A stretch of DNA of 9,605 nucleotides from an uncultured Candidatus Saccharibacteria bacterium (GCA_938039975.1 CALHTM010000025.1:1-9605); one strand, 5' to 3'. Shown: positions 1 to 6,011, counted from the stretch's first letter. Notes: generated by a model from the letters alone, not told the origin. Numbers and translations are program-made.

Positions 1-55
1 TAGTACCACTTTGTCCTGGCTGGTAGTTAGGGGTAGTACCACTTTGTCCTGGCTG
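1..55 (-). repeat. 33-bp in-frame tandem repeat at the left edge
   Basis: A 22-base segment (tagtaccactttgtcctggc plus tg) occurs at 1-22 and again at 34-55 with no mismatch, a period of 33 bases. On the minus strand this encodes the 11-residue unit QPGQSGTTPNY inside the partial gene. Identity at the DNA level suggests recent expansion by slippage or recombination. The array may continue beyond the window. Confidence 0.75.
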
Positions 56-640
56 AGTAACAGGAGGTTTTGGAGGGTCGTTAGGGTTGGCATTCCTATA
101 CGCTGCATCTAAATCATCTACACCTATGGACTCCAGCAATTCTTTATAATTTCCCTCATCTAGATCAAGCCCTTTCTTTGCACTTTCGTATTCAGTAGAT
201 CCCTCTTTCAGTCTTCCAAGCTCTTCTCTACTAAAATCAACATCAGCCCGAGCTTTCATTACATTAATCAGCGTTTTATACGCTTCTATAACTTTATCTA
301 CATTCTCTTTATCTACATCGTCGAGATCTGAATATTGGCCAGCAAATTCCGCAAGCCCCTTAAGGGTGTCGCTGTTATCATACGTGGCATTTTTATCTAC
401 ATTACCAGACCTAACGGTATCAAGTACAGTCTCAATCTCGCCATACTTTATATCAAATCTACCACGCGAGTTAAACCCGTTTTCATCTTCTTGATCTAAT
501 TCATCATTGGCAACTACAGCCATTCCATACAAATCTTTAATGAAATCGTCTTTAAGAGCTTCTCTCGCAAAATCTTTAAGGTCTATCACTTCTTCGCCAG
601 ACTGGTGAGTTCTTTCAAAATCTTTGTGTCGCCCCGACAT
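1..640 (-). CDS. Acidic hypothetical protein with C-terminal Pro/Gly repeat (partial, 3' end beyond window)
   Basis: I do not recognise this protein. The reading frame is open from an ATG at 640 to the left edge, giving about 213 residues with no stop. AAGGA lies 7 bases upstream of the ATG, and a good promoter lies further up (687-715). The protein starts MSGRHKDFERTHQSGEEVID. It has no signal peptide or membrane segment in the visible part. It is rich in Asp, Glu and Lys and is predicted largely helical up to about residue 185. A PNDPPKPP linker follows, then an 11-residue repeat (QPGQSGTTPNY) that is just beginning a second copy at the edge. Codons lean to AT (AGA, ATA, TTA, GTA), unlike the translation genes to the right, so it may be accessory. 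The linker plus repeat suggests an extended stalk or interaction tail, but the function is unknown. The call as a real gene is firm; the role is open. Confidence 0.8.
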   Translation of the reverse strand, partial: MSGRHKDFERTHQSGEEVIDLKDFAREALKDDFIKDLYGMAVVANDELDQEDENGFNSRGRFDIKYGEIETVLDTVRSGNVDKNATYDNSDTLKGLAEFAGQYSDLDDVDKENVDKVIEAYKTLINVMKARADVDFSREELGRLKEGSTEYESAKKGLDLDEGNYKELLESIGVDDLDAAYRNANPNDPPKPPVTQPGQSGTTPNYQPGQSGT

Positions 641-686
641 GCTGTTGTCCTTATTTATTTCTTGAATTCATTCTACTTTACCACTT

Positions 687-715
687 ATAATAGACTTAAA
701 TCAAAATAAATGCAA
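687..715 (-). promoter_or_regulatory. Promoter of the leftward acidic-protein gene
   Basis: On the minus strand there is a -35 TTGCAT (710-715), a 17-base spacer and a -10 TATTAT (687-692), which would start transcription near 680. This gives a leader of about 40 bases that includes the AAGGA ribosome-binding site. It is divergent from the promoter at 754-782, with under 40 bases between the two -35 boxes, so one regulator could act on both. Confidence 0.6.
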
Positions 716-753
716 GTTTTTGTTAATTAATCAAGGTAAATTATATAAAGTTA

Positions 754-782
754 TTGACATATTGATTATTTTGTGATACAAT
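754..782 (+). promoter_or_regulatory. Near-consensus sigma-70-type promoter driving the structured leader
   Basis: TTGACA (754-759), a 17-base spacer and TACAAT (777-782): a perfect -35 and a one-mismatch -10 in an AT-rich stretch. The predicted start is near 789. No coding start with a ribosome-binding site follows until 1183, so the transcript would begin with an untranslated region of nearly 400 bases or be an RNA in its own right. Confidence 0.7.
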
Positions 783-916
783 CACAGACAATCAGCTCAG
801 TACGAGGTGGAAGTCGCACTATGTCCTAATGGTAAGTTGATGTATTTTGACAATTCGGTACGCAATTAGCGTCAATTCATGCTATTTCGATATATTTGTT
901 GCGGCTTCGCGCGTCG

Positions 917-961
917 AGCGCAGCACATTCCTTACGATTTTCGCTAGGAGCGTGCTGCGCT
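917..961 (+). repeat. Perfect 10-bp inverted repeat in the leader
   Basis: AGCGCAGCAC (917-926) and GTGCTGCGCT (952-961) are exact reverse complements with a 25-base loop. A weaker outer pairing GCTTCG (904-909) with CGAAGC (987-992) could extend it into a larger domain. There is no T-run after it, so it is not a classic terminator. Confidence 0.6.
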
Positions 962-1049
962 AGAAGCATTGTCGAGCGATTGGCTCCGAAGCTCGCGCAG
1001 TATACGTAGTAATGATTGAGTAAGAGAATAAGTTGAGGTTGATGGGATA

Positions 1050-1079
1050 TTGACAGTAGCAGCGACTAGCCGATAAAAT
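1050..1079 (+). promoter_or_regulatory. Possible second promoter embedded in the leader inverted repeat
   Basis: TTGACA (1050-1055), an 18-base spacer and TAAAAT (1074-1079) would start transcription near 1086. The left arm of the 1052-1108 inverted repeat covers most of the -35 box and the spacer. The right arm falls downstream of the start. If real, a protein binding the repeat would act as an operator. If only the 754 promoter is used, this match is incidental. Confidence 0.4.
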
Positions 1080-1124
1080 CAAATCGTCGGTTAATCGCCG
1101 CTACTGTCATGCCAACAGTAGCGG
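1052..1124 (+). promoter_or_regulatory. Mutually exclusive stem-loops (switch- or attenuator-like)
   Basis: GACAGTAGC (1052-1060) opens a 22-nt-arm stem whose right arm ends GCTACTGTC (1100-1108); inside it GCGA/TCGC and CCGA/TCGG also pair. The same right-arm bases, CCGCTACTGT (1098-1107), are an exact reverse complement of ACAGTAGCGG (1115-1124), with a 7-base loop. The central segment therefore pairs either upstream or downstream, not both at once. Neither form is followed by a T-run, so translation or processing control is as likely as transcription attenuation. Confidence 0.5.
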
Positions 1125-1137
1125 GCATTTATCCACC

Positions 1138-1180
1138 GGGAGCGCACCACGCGCTCCCATGAGCTCGAAAGGAGCTCCAT
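1138..1180 (+). promoter_or_regulatory. Hairpins around the ribosome-binding site of the GC-rich gene
   Basis: A perfect 8-bp stem, GGGAGCGC (1138-1145) with GCGCTCCC (1151-1158), loop ACCAC, is followed at once by a second stem of ATGAGCTC (1159-1166) with GAGCTCCAT (1172-1180), one bulged C and loop GAAAG. The ribosome-binding site AAAGGAG (1168-1174) lies in that loop and in the 3' arm, so the fold would partly hide it. This site, 8 bases before ATG 1183, decides the start. The ATG at 1159 lies in the stem and lacks a binding site. Confidence 0.5.
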
Positions 1181-1182
1181 CT

Positions 1183-1866
1183 ATGTCCACCGCACCGCCC
1201 CCCGCCGGCCAGGCGGGGACGGGGGCACCGCCCCCACCGACCATTGAGGGGGCGATGATTCTCGTTCCCCCCTTCGACCCAGTGGTTGCCTCAAAGACCA
1301 TGGAGACGAGTGCCTCTCCGGAGGTGCTCGCCTGGCTTCGAGAGGCCTGGAGAGAGTGGGATGTGCGGCCCAAGGTCGCCGTCGCACTCGTCTACAAAGC
1401 CTGTCAGGCTGCGGGGTTCACCCCGCAGCCTGACAATAACTTCCGCGGGTTTACGGCGTGGGTTCCGAGCAGCGTCGGCGACGCCGCTCAGACCCGCGTC
1501 ATCACCGCTGCTGCGACGCCGGCACGCCAGCCGGCGTCGCAGCAGACCACCACCAACTTCCCCGCCTGCTTGCCGGGCGGGGAGGAGACCGAGGAGGTCG
1601 AAGAGGCCGAGGCCGAGACCAAGGTCCTCCTCGAGGCGGCCAAGAAGACCGCCAAGAGGAACAAGAAGAGGATCAAGAGGGCGCGTCAGCGCGCCCTCTT
1701 GATCGGCGTCATTGCCGCCCTGACCGGCATCGCCGGCGTTATCGCCGGCGCGACCAGCGGTTGGGTGGCATTTGCCGCCGCCGCCCTCGCCCTCATCACC
1801 GGCGTCGCCGGTCTCATCACCGGCATCAAGACGTACGGCGGCCACAGCCGCCGGCCCCGGCGCTAG
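1183..1866 (+). CDS. GC-rich hypothetical protein with charged helix and two-helix membrane hairpin
   Basis: I do not recognise the family. The 227-residue product has a Pro/Ala/Gly-rich start (1-35), a possibly folded domain (about 45-105, with LAWLREAWREWDVRP and a FRGFTAWVP stretch), a linker (106-132), a strikingly patterned helix that is Glu-rich at 134-146 and Lys/Arg-rich at 154-170, then two hydrophobic segments (about 171-191 and 194-215) and a basic tail. The positive charges before the first and after the second segment put both ends in the cytosol. Start ATG 1183 is chosen for AAAGGAG 8 bases upstream; an ATG at 1159 would add 8 residues. GC and GC3 are far higher than in every neighbour, and perfect hairpins tile the gene. 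The composition resembles actinobacterial DNA, the usual hosts of Saccharibacteria, so transfer is plausible but inferred. Other frames here are also open, as expected of GC-rich DNA, so coding is likely rather than certain. Confidence 0.65.
   Translation: MSTAPPPAGQAGTGAPPPPTIEGAMILVPPFDPVVASKTMETSASPEVLAWLREAWREWDVRPKVAVALVYKACQAAGFTPQPDNNFRGFTAWVPSSVGDAAQTRVITAAATPARQPASQQTTTNFPACLPGGEETEEVEEAEAETKVLLEAAKKTAKRNKKRIKRARQRALLIGVIAALTGIAGVIAGATSGWVAFAAAALALITGVAGLITGIKTYGGHSRRPRR
1200..1853 (+). repeat. Array of perfect stem-loops tiling the GC-rich gene
   Basis: Exact inverted repeats read directly from the sequence: 1200-1206/1212-1218 (7 bp); 1221-1226/1230-1235 (6 bp), with an alternative 1229-1235/1248-1254; 1312-1318/1340-1346 (7 bp); 1402-1416/1421-1435 (15 bp, loop TTCA); 1508-1523/1530-1545 (16 bp, loop ACGCCA); an 8-bp stem TCCCCGCC/GGCGGGGA near 1559-1585; 1671-1685/1690-1704 (15 bp, loop TCAG); 1731-1738/1743-1750 (8 bp, loop TTAT); 1807-1812/1819-1824 (6 bp); 1836-1842/1847-1853 (7 bp, loop CACA). 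The arms have unrelated sequences, so this is not one repeat copied many times. The long stems start in different codon phases (0, 1 and 2), so codon pattern alone does not produce them. Confidence 0.85.
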
Positions 1867-2027
1867 CCCCCACCCCCCGCTCCGCTCCCTCGCCGCCAGT
1901 GAGGTCGAGCTGTCGAGCGAATACTCTCAATCATTCACACCCCGCCCCTCGGCGGAACTCTACCATTCCAGGTAGCTGTTCTGTCGGGGGCGGGCAACCC
2001 CACGAAATGTCATGATTTGATTCTAAT
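1867..2027 (+). other. Gene-free GC-rich tail with a long-range stem
   Basis: No gene is seen. CCCGCCCC (1941-1948) pairs exactly with GGGGCGGG (1987-1994) and encloses a small hairpin CTACC/GGTAG (1960-1964 with 1971-1975, loop ATTCCA). This may be the 3' end structure of the cassette. No T-run follows, so it is not a standard terminator. Base composition returns to the local norm at about 2005-2020, which marks the right limit of the GC-rich segment. Confidence 0.4.
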
Positions 2028-2066
2028 TTGCCTGCCAGTTTTCTAGCTGCTATATTCATATATGAA
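2028..2066 (+). promoter_or_regulatory. Promoter of the 2112 surface-protein gene, with a palindrome at the start site
   Basis: TTGCCT (2028-2033), a 17-base spacer and TATATT (2051-2056) predict a start near 2063. A perfect 12-bp palindrome, TTCATATATGAA (2055-2066), overlaps the end of the -10 box and the start. A dimeric repressor could bind there, but AT-rich palindromes of this size can arise by chance. Confidence 0.5.
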
Positions 2067-2111
2067 CATTACCAGCCCGATTATCAAATAATAGTTAAAA
2101 GGAGTTATATC

Positions 2112-3032
2112 ATGAAGCTATTTGCCGGCCTTTCTGCTATCGCCGTGGTAGCGGTCAGCGCTGCTAGCGTTGCTAGCGCCCTAAACGCCAATCAGCCTAA
2201 TAACGCGCCAGCTACCAACCAAACACAGCAGCCAGTCTACCGCTGCGAATCGTTAGGTATCGACCATATCGCTAGCGACAGCTACAAATTTTCTGTCAAA
2301 TACGCCGCTTATAACGGCGCTACTTACAAAGGCACTGTCTACCGCGTCTACGACGCCAACAGCAAAGAGGTCTACAACACTGCCGGAGCTAAGTTCAACG
2401 GTTTCGAACCTGGCAATTACACCGCCAAGGCTTTCGTCACTGTATCGGTCAACGGCAAGGACGAAACGGTCACCAGCGACGGCTGCACCAAGACTTTTAC
2501 TATCAAAGCCGCTCAAAACGACCAAAATAATAAGCCTGACAAACCATCCGAGCCAGCACCACAGCCGCAAGAGCCGTCGAAACCAGCCGATCCAGGCCAA
2601 AACAAGCCAGGCGACCAGAAGCCAACGCCGCAGCAGCCGTCCAAACCTGACAACCAAAACAAGCCTAACAATCCAGCTCCGCAGCAACCATCGACTCCTG
2701 CCAAACCAACAGAACCGTCTAAACCAACGACACCTACCCAGCCGAGCCAACCCGACACAAAGCCGGCCACACCAAATACACCATCAAAGCCAGCGGCTCC
2801 AACTAATCCAGCGCCCACAAACCAGCAGTCCTCGCCAACAGCCGCCGCAGACTCCAACGCCACACCTGCCGCCACGACTACACAAACAAACACAGCCAAC
2901 AGCCCGTCTAACAACGCTAGCACGCCAAACCAACTACCAAAAACTGGTATCAGCGAGCTAGCCGGCCTAGCTGGTACTGGGTCGCTTGGCTACGCGCTGT
3001 ATGCCTACATAGTATCGCGCAAAAACCGTTAA
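2112..3032 (+). CDS. LPXTG-type surface protein with Ig-like domain and Pro-rich stalk
   Basis: This is a secreted, wall- or envelope-anchored protein of 306 residues. A signal peptide spans residues 1-23 (hydrophobic core, ASA before the likely cut). A beta-rich domain at about 42-132 has a cysteine at each end (C45 in YRCESLG, C125 in SDGCTKTF), placed to form a disulfide, and a PGNYTAKAFV strand pattern typical of Ig-like/PKD-type folds. Residues 133-274 form a Pro/Thr/Asn/Gln/Lys stalk with many PSKP and PQQPS units. The end is a sortase signal: LPKTG (275-279), a hydrophobic stretch and the basic tail SRKNR. Sortase would cut between Thr and Gly. No sortase gene is in the window. The start is ATG 2112, with AAAAGGAG 7 bases upstream; the frame is open further up to 2028 but without a binding site. 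It has its own promoter and terminator. A role in surface contact with a host cell is inference. Confidence 0.9.
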   Translation: MKLFAGLSAIAVVAVSAASVASALNANQPNNAPATNQTQQPVYRCESLGIDHIASDSYKFSVKYAAYNGATYKGTVYRVYDANSKEVYNTAGAKFNGFEPGNYTAKAFVTVSVNGKDETVTSDGCTKTFTIKAAQNDQNNKPDKPSEPAPQPQEPSKPADPGQNKPGDQKPTPQQPSKPDNQNKPNNPAPQQPSTPAKPTEPSKPTTPTQPSQPDTKPATPNTPSKPAAPTNPAPTNQQSSPTAAADSNATPAATTTQTNTANSPSNNASTPNQLPKTGISELAGLAGTGSLGYALYAYIVSRKNR

Positions 3033-3063
3033 TCTAGCTTGACCGCTCGCACTTTGCTCTAAT

Positions 3064-3095
3064 AAATAACCCCGCTCTTTCGACCGGGGTTATTT
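3064..3095. terminator. Bidirectional terminator between the surface-protein gene and infB
   Basis: AATAACCCCG (3065-3074) pairs with CGGGGTTATT (3085-3094) around a 10-base loop, extended by A3064-T3095. T-rich tracts follow on both strands (TTATTTTATTT on plus, TTATTTATTA on minus). It sits 32 bases after one stop and just past the other, so it serves both convergent transcripts. Confidence 0.85.
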
Positions 3096-3101
3096 TATTT
3101 A

Positions 3102-4877
3102 CTAATTCAGTGTTCGCCTGACCAATTCGCGGGTAAAGAATTCCAGCGTATCGCCGATAGCCAGCTGCAGCTTCTTCTGTGTCCGTAGGCTCAAGCCGCA
3201 CATCTCGCCTTCGAATACTTCTTTGGCTTCCTGCTGCTGCCGCTGAACGTTAGCGACCTCTACCTCGGCAAGCTGCTCGCCGCCGCGCTTGACGCGCACT
3301 AGCAAATTCGGCGCTACTTTGCCGCTGGTTACTTCGCCGCCGCAAATTACCTCGTCGCGCATCGTCCGGAAGACGCCTTTGACTTCTAATACGCCGACCT
3401 CCGTCTCGACCACCTCTGGCGACAGCAAAGCTTCCATATTTTTGCGGGCATCGTCTAGCAGTTCGTAAATCACTTTGTAAGTACGCACCCGCACGTGATC
3501 ACGGCTCGCCAAGCGCTTGACCGCTGGCGGTATCTCGACATTAAATCCGTAGATGATAGCATCTGAGCTATCAGCCAGGCGCACGTCGCTCTCGTTGATA
3601 TTGCCGACGCCGCTGCCAATAATTCGCAAATCAATAGCACCGCCCGTATCAACCAGCCGCAAACTATCCATCACCGAGGCTAGCGAACCCTGCACGTCAG
3701 CCTTGACGATGACGTCGAACTCTTCGCTGTCGTGCTTTTGAGTCATCATTTTCAGCAAATCGGCGCCAGTGACGTTGGTGCTGGCAGCTTGCCTTTCTGC
3801 TTCAATTTTAGCCTGCTCTACCTGGGCGCGAGCAATCTTCTCATTCTTTACTACAGTGAAGACATCGCCGAACTGCGGCAATTCCTTGAATCCGGTAACT
3901 GTCACTGGCGTTGACGGGCCAGCCAATTTTAGCGCCTCGCCGCGAAAATTCGCCAGCGTGCGCACCTTGCCGTATGATGTACCGGCAACCAGAAAATGGC
4001 TTGGCTTCAGCTGGCCTTGCTCGACTAGCAGATTAACCACCGAACCGCGCCCCTTTTCCATGTGCGCCTCGATCACCAAACCCTCAGCCGGAACGTCAGT
4101 ATCGGCTTTCAGCTCTTCCATATCGGCCACCAACAACACCATATCTAGCAATTTATCGATATTTTCGCCAGTTTTAGCGCTAATCGGCACCATAATCGTG
4201 TCGCCGCCCCATTCCTCTGGATTCAGCTGGTATTCGCTGGCTAATTGAGCTTTAACGCGGTCGATGTTGGCACCTTCTTTGTCGATTTTGTTAATAGCTA
4301 CGACAATTTTAGCATTGGCATTGCGCGCGAATTTAATCGCTTCGACCGTTTGCGGCATCACGCCGTCGTCGGCCGCCACCACAATCACCACTACGTCGGT
4401 CAAAACCGCGCCGTGCTGGCGCAGCGCCGCAAAAGCCTCGTGTCCTGGCGTATCTAGCAGCGTGATTACGCGATCGCCGCGCTTGGTTTGGTAAGCGCTG
4501 ATATGCTGGGTAATTCCGCCTGCTTCGCTAGCTACGGTTTTCATGCCGAGGATTGTGTCTAGCAGCGTAGTTTTACCGTGATCGACATGCCCCATCACTG
4601 CTACAATCGGCGGCCGCAGCGATGCCTTGGCAGACGGCTTATGCAAATGTTGCACTGGCGCAGAATTAACTTCTTTTCGCTTCAATTGCACGGCAATTTT
4701 CAACTCCTCGACGATAATTTGCGCCGTCTCGAAATCAATCCGCTGATTGATTGTCGCCACGATACCGTTTTTGAACAATTCACCGACAAGCTGCGTTACT
4801 GGCAGGTTCAGAGCCTCGGCCAATTCTCCAACGGTAATAGAATCGGCAATCATCAGAACTTTCTCTGGCTGGCTCAT
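3102..4877 (-). CDS. infB: Translation initiation factor IF-2 (short form)
   Basis: This GTPase brings initiator fMet-tRNA to the 30S subunit and promotes subunit joining. The 591 residues contain a short IF2_N-type module (about 12-60, VGELAEALNLP), then the G domain with GHVDHGKT (96-103), GGITQHI (120-126), DTPG (142-145), NKID (196-199) and SAK (233-235). Domain II follows, then the C-terminal initiator-tRNA-binding domain near the end (VICGGEVTSGKVAPN). The long charged N-terminal extension of E. coli IF-2 (890 residues) is missing, as in many reduced genomes. Start ATG 4877 has AAGGAG 4 bases upstream. It lies 57 bases downstream of the S1 gene on the same strand with no terminator between, so the two are probably one transcript. 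It ends at the 3064-3095 terminator. All GTPase motifs are intact. Confidence 0.98.
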   Translation of the reverse strand: MSQPEKVLMIADSITVGELAEALNLPVTQLVGELFKNGIVATINQRIDFETAQIIVEELKIAVQLKRKEVNSAPVQHLHKPSAKASLRPPIVAVMGHVDHGKTTLLDTILGMKTVASEAGGITQHISAYQTKRGDRVITLLDTPGHEAFAALRQHGAVLTDVVVIVVAADDGVMPQTVEAIKFARNANAKIVVAINKIDKEGANIDRVKAQLASEYQLNPEEWGGDTIMVPISAKTGENIDKLLDMVLLVADMEELKADTDVPAEGLVIEAHMEKGRGSVVNLLVEQGQLKPSHFLVAGTSYGKVRTLANFRGEALKLAGPSTPVTVTGFKELPQFGDVFTVVKNEKIARAQVEQAKIEAERQAASTNVTGADLLKMMTQKHDSEEFDVIVKADVQGSLASVMDSLRLVDTGGAIDLRIIGSGVGNINESDVRLADSSDAIIYGFNVEIPPAVKRLASRDHVRVRTYKVIYELLDDARKNMEALLSPEVVETEVGVLEVKGVFRTMRDEVICGGEVTSGKVAPNLLVRVKRGGEQLAEVEVANVQRQQQEAKEVFEGEMCGLSLRTQKKLQLAIGDTLEFFTRELVRRTLN

Positions 4878-4934
4878 ATTTCTCCTTTCTACCCGCAGCT
4901 TATCGGGACAATTATCCGCTAGATGCGCGGGCTG

Positions 4935-6011
4935 TTACTTGGTTTTCTTTTTCTTGCCGCCCAAACTAAGGCTAATTTTGCGGCCTTCGCGGTCAATGTC
5001 GAGAATTACGAATTCTTTGCGCTCGTTCAAGGTAAAGACCTTCTCGGGATCAACATCGTTGCCGCTGCCAAGCTCCGAGATATGCACCAATGCCTCGACA
5101 GCCGGGCTAATCTGGACAAAGGCGCCAAACGGCGTAATCCGCGTGACTGTACCTTCGACTTTTTGGCCTTTTTCAAGCTTCTCAACCTCGTCGAGCCACG
5201 GATCTTTGGTCAGCTGCTTGACGCTCAAGCTCAAACGGTCTTTGTCAATCGAGATAATTTTAGCTTCAACCGACTGGCCGACTTTGACGTAATCATTCGG
5301 ATTACCAACACGCTCCCAGCTGATCTCTGAAATGTGAATCAACCCTTCGATACCATCAACATTAACAAACGCGCCGAAATCTACTACGCCCGTCACCACG
5401 CCTTTAACCGTATCGCCAACTTTCAGCGTAGCAAAACGTGCTGCCAAGCCGTCTTTGATGGCTTCTTTCTCGGAGAAAATCAGCTTGTTAGTCTTGCGGT
5501 CGCAATCTAGAATACGCACTTTCATCGGCCGGCTGACCAGCGCGTTCAAGCGGGCGAGAATTTCGTCCTTGTCGGCGCTGCCAACGCGCGGATAATGCTC
5601 GGCGCTCAACTGCGATACCGGCAAGAAGCCGCGTACACCCTCGTACTCGACCAGCAACCCGCCGCGGTTCGCATCGTACGGCGTAATTTCAACAATTTCA
5701 GCAGCATCAAAGTGAGCTTGAATTTCTTCCCAGCCGCGATCTTTGGCTGCTTTGCGCAAACTCAGCAGGCTGTAGCCGTTATCAAGTTCTGAATCAATCA
5801 CGCTTGCCGACACTTCGTCGCCGACATTCAATTGGCGGCCGAAACCGACCTCGCGGCGCGGTACGTAACCAATTCCTTGCGCGCCCAAATCTACTAATAC
5901 TTCGTGTTTTCGCACGCTTAAAACGTGCCCAGTCACCATCTCGCCAGCAACTAGCTGTTTCGCATTGTCGCCCGCCAAGAGGTCGTCCATCGTAATCGTG
6001 GCCTTTGCCAT
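4935..6011 (-). CDS. rpsA: Ribosomal protein S1-like protein with four S1 domains
   Basis: An RNA-binding protein that in other bacteria helps the 30S subunit load structured or weak-SD mRNAs. The 358-residue product from ATG 6011 has four S1 (OB-fold) repeats at about 22-87, 104-180, 198-265 and 281-350. The last two are the most typical (GVVDFGAFVNVDGIEGLIHISE; TPFGAFVQ...ALVHISE), and a lysine-rich tail follows (KKKKTK). E. coli S1 has six repeats; four-repeat forms are usual outside Proteobacteria. The frame stays open to an ATG at 6114-6116, but the predicted transcription start (near 6115) falls there and the extra residues are not S1-like, so MAKATITMDDLL is taken as the start. There is no ribosome-binding site close to it; GAAAGGAG lies 48 bases upstream. 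infB follows. Confidence 0.93.
   Translation of the reverse strand: MAKATITMDDLLAGDNAKQLVAGEMVTGHVLSVRKHEVLVDLGAQGIGYVPRREVGFGRQLNVGDEVSASVIDSELDNGYSLLSLRKAAKDRGWEEIQAHFDAAEIVEITPYDANRGGLLVEYEGVRGFLPVSQLSAEHYPRVGSADKDEILARLNALVSRPMKVRILDCDRKTNKLIFSEKEAIKDGLAARFATLKVGDTVKGVVTGVVDFGAFVNVDGIEGLIHISEISWERVGNPNDYVKVGQSVEAKIISIDKDRLSLSVKQLTKDPWLDEVEKLEKGQKVEGTVTRITPFGAFVQISPAVEALVHISELGSGNDVDPEKVFTLNERKEFVILDIDREGRKISLSLGGKKKKTK

Larger units (their letters stand above)
789..1182 (+). other. Long structured leader or candidate non-coding RNA upstream of the GC-rich gene
   Basis: There is no convincing protein gene here. The region starts at the predicted start of a strong promoter. It contains a 10-bp perfect stem (917-926 with 952-961), a 22-nt-arm imperfect inverted repeat (1052-1073 with 1087-1108), an alternative 10-bp stem (1098-1107 with 1115-1124) and two stems directly before the start codon (1138-1180). 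A short possible leader peptide, MPTVAGIYPPGAHHALP, runs from ATG 1109 to a TGA at 1160-1162 that overlaps an ATG, but it has no ribosome-binding site. I could not match the region to tRNA, tmRNA, RNase P RNA, SRP RNA or a riboswitch class by eye. Either a regulatory 5' leader or an independent structured RNA fits. I infer function from the promoter and the density of stems. Confidence 0.5.

Noticed and set aside
879..947. Small frame of 22 codons in the leader (ATG 879 to TAG 947)
   Set aside because: It has no ribosome-binding site, and its end overlaps the 917-961 stem. Nothing beyond chance supports it.
789..2012. Retron, group I/II intron, diversity-generating element or viroid-like (obelisk) RNA
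   Set aside because: No reverse transcriptase, no variable/template repeat pair and no intron core or domain V is seen. The stems are local rather than forming one rod.
1286..2015. Other long open frames in the GC-rich segment (1286-1702 and 1458-2015 plus; 1291-1845 minus)
   Set aside because: They are Arg/Pro- or Gly-rich shadow translations expected of GC-rich DNA. They lack good ribosome-binding sites and overlap the frame that has AAAGGAG and membrane helices.
2580..2900. CRISPR-like repetition in the stalk-coding region
   Set aside because: The repeats are degenerate Pro-rich codons without fixed length or spacers.
2253..2923. Minus-strand frames opposite the 2112 surface-protein gene (2253-2750, 2513-2923)
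   Set aside because: They are Trp/Arg/Gly-rich mirror translations of the Pro-rich stalk codons, with no start signals.
3470..5995. Many short plus-strand frames opposite infB and the S1 gene
   Set aside because: They are shadows of well-conserved genes on the other strand.
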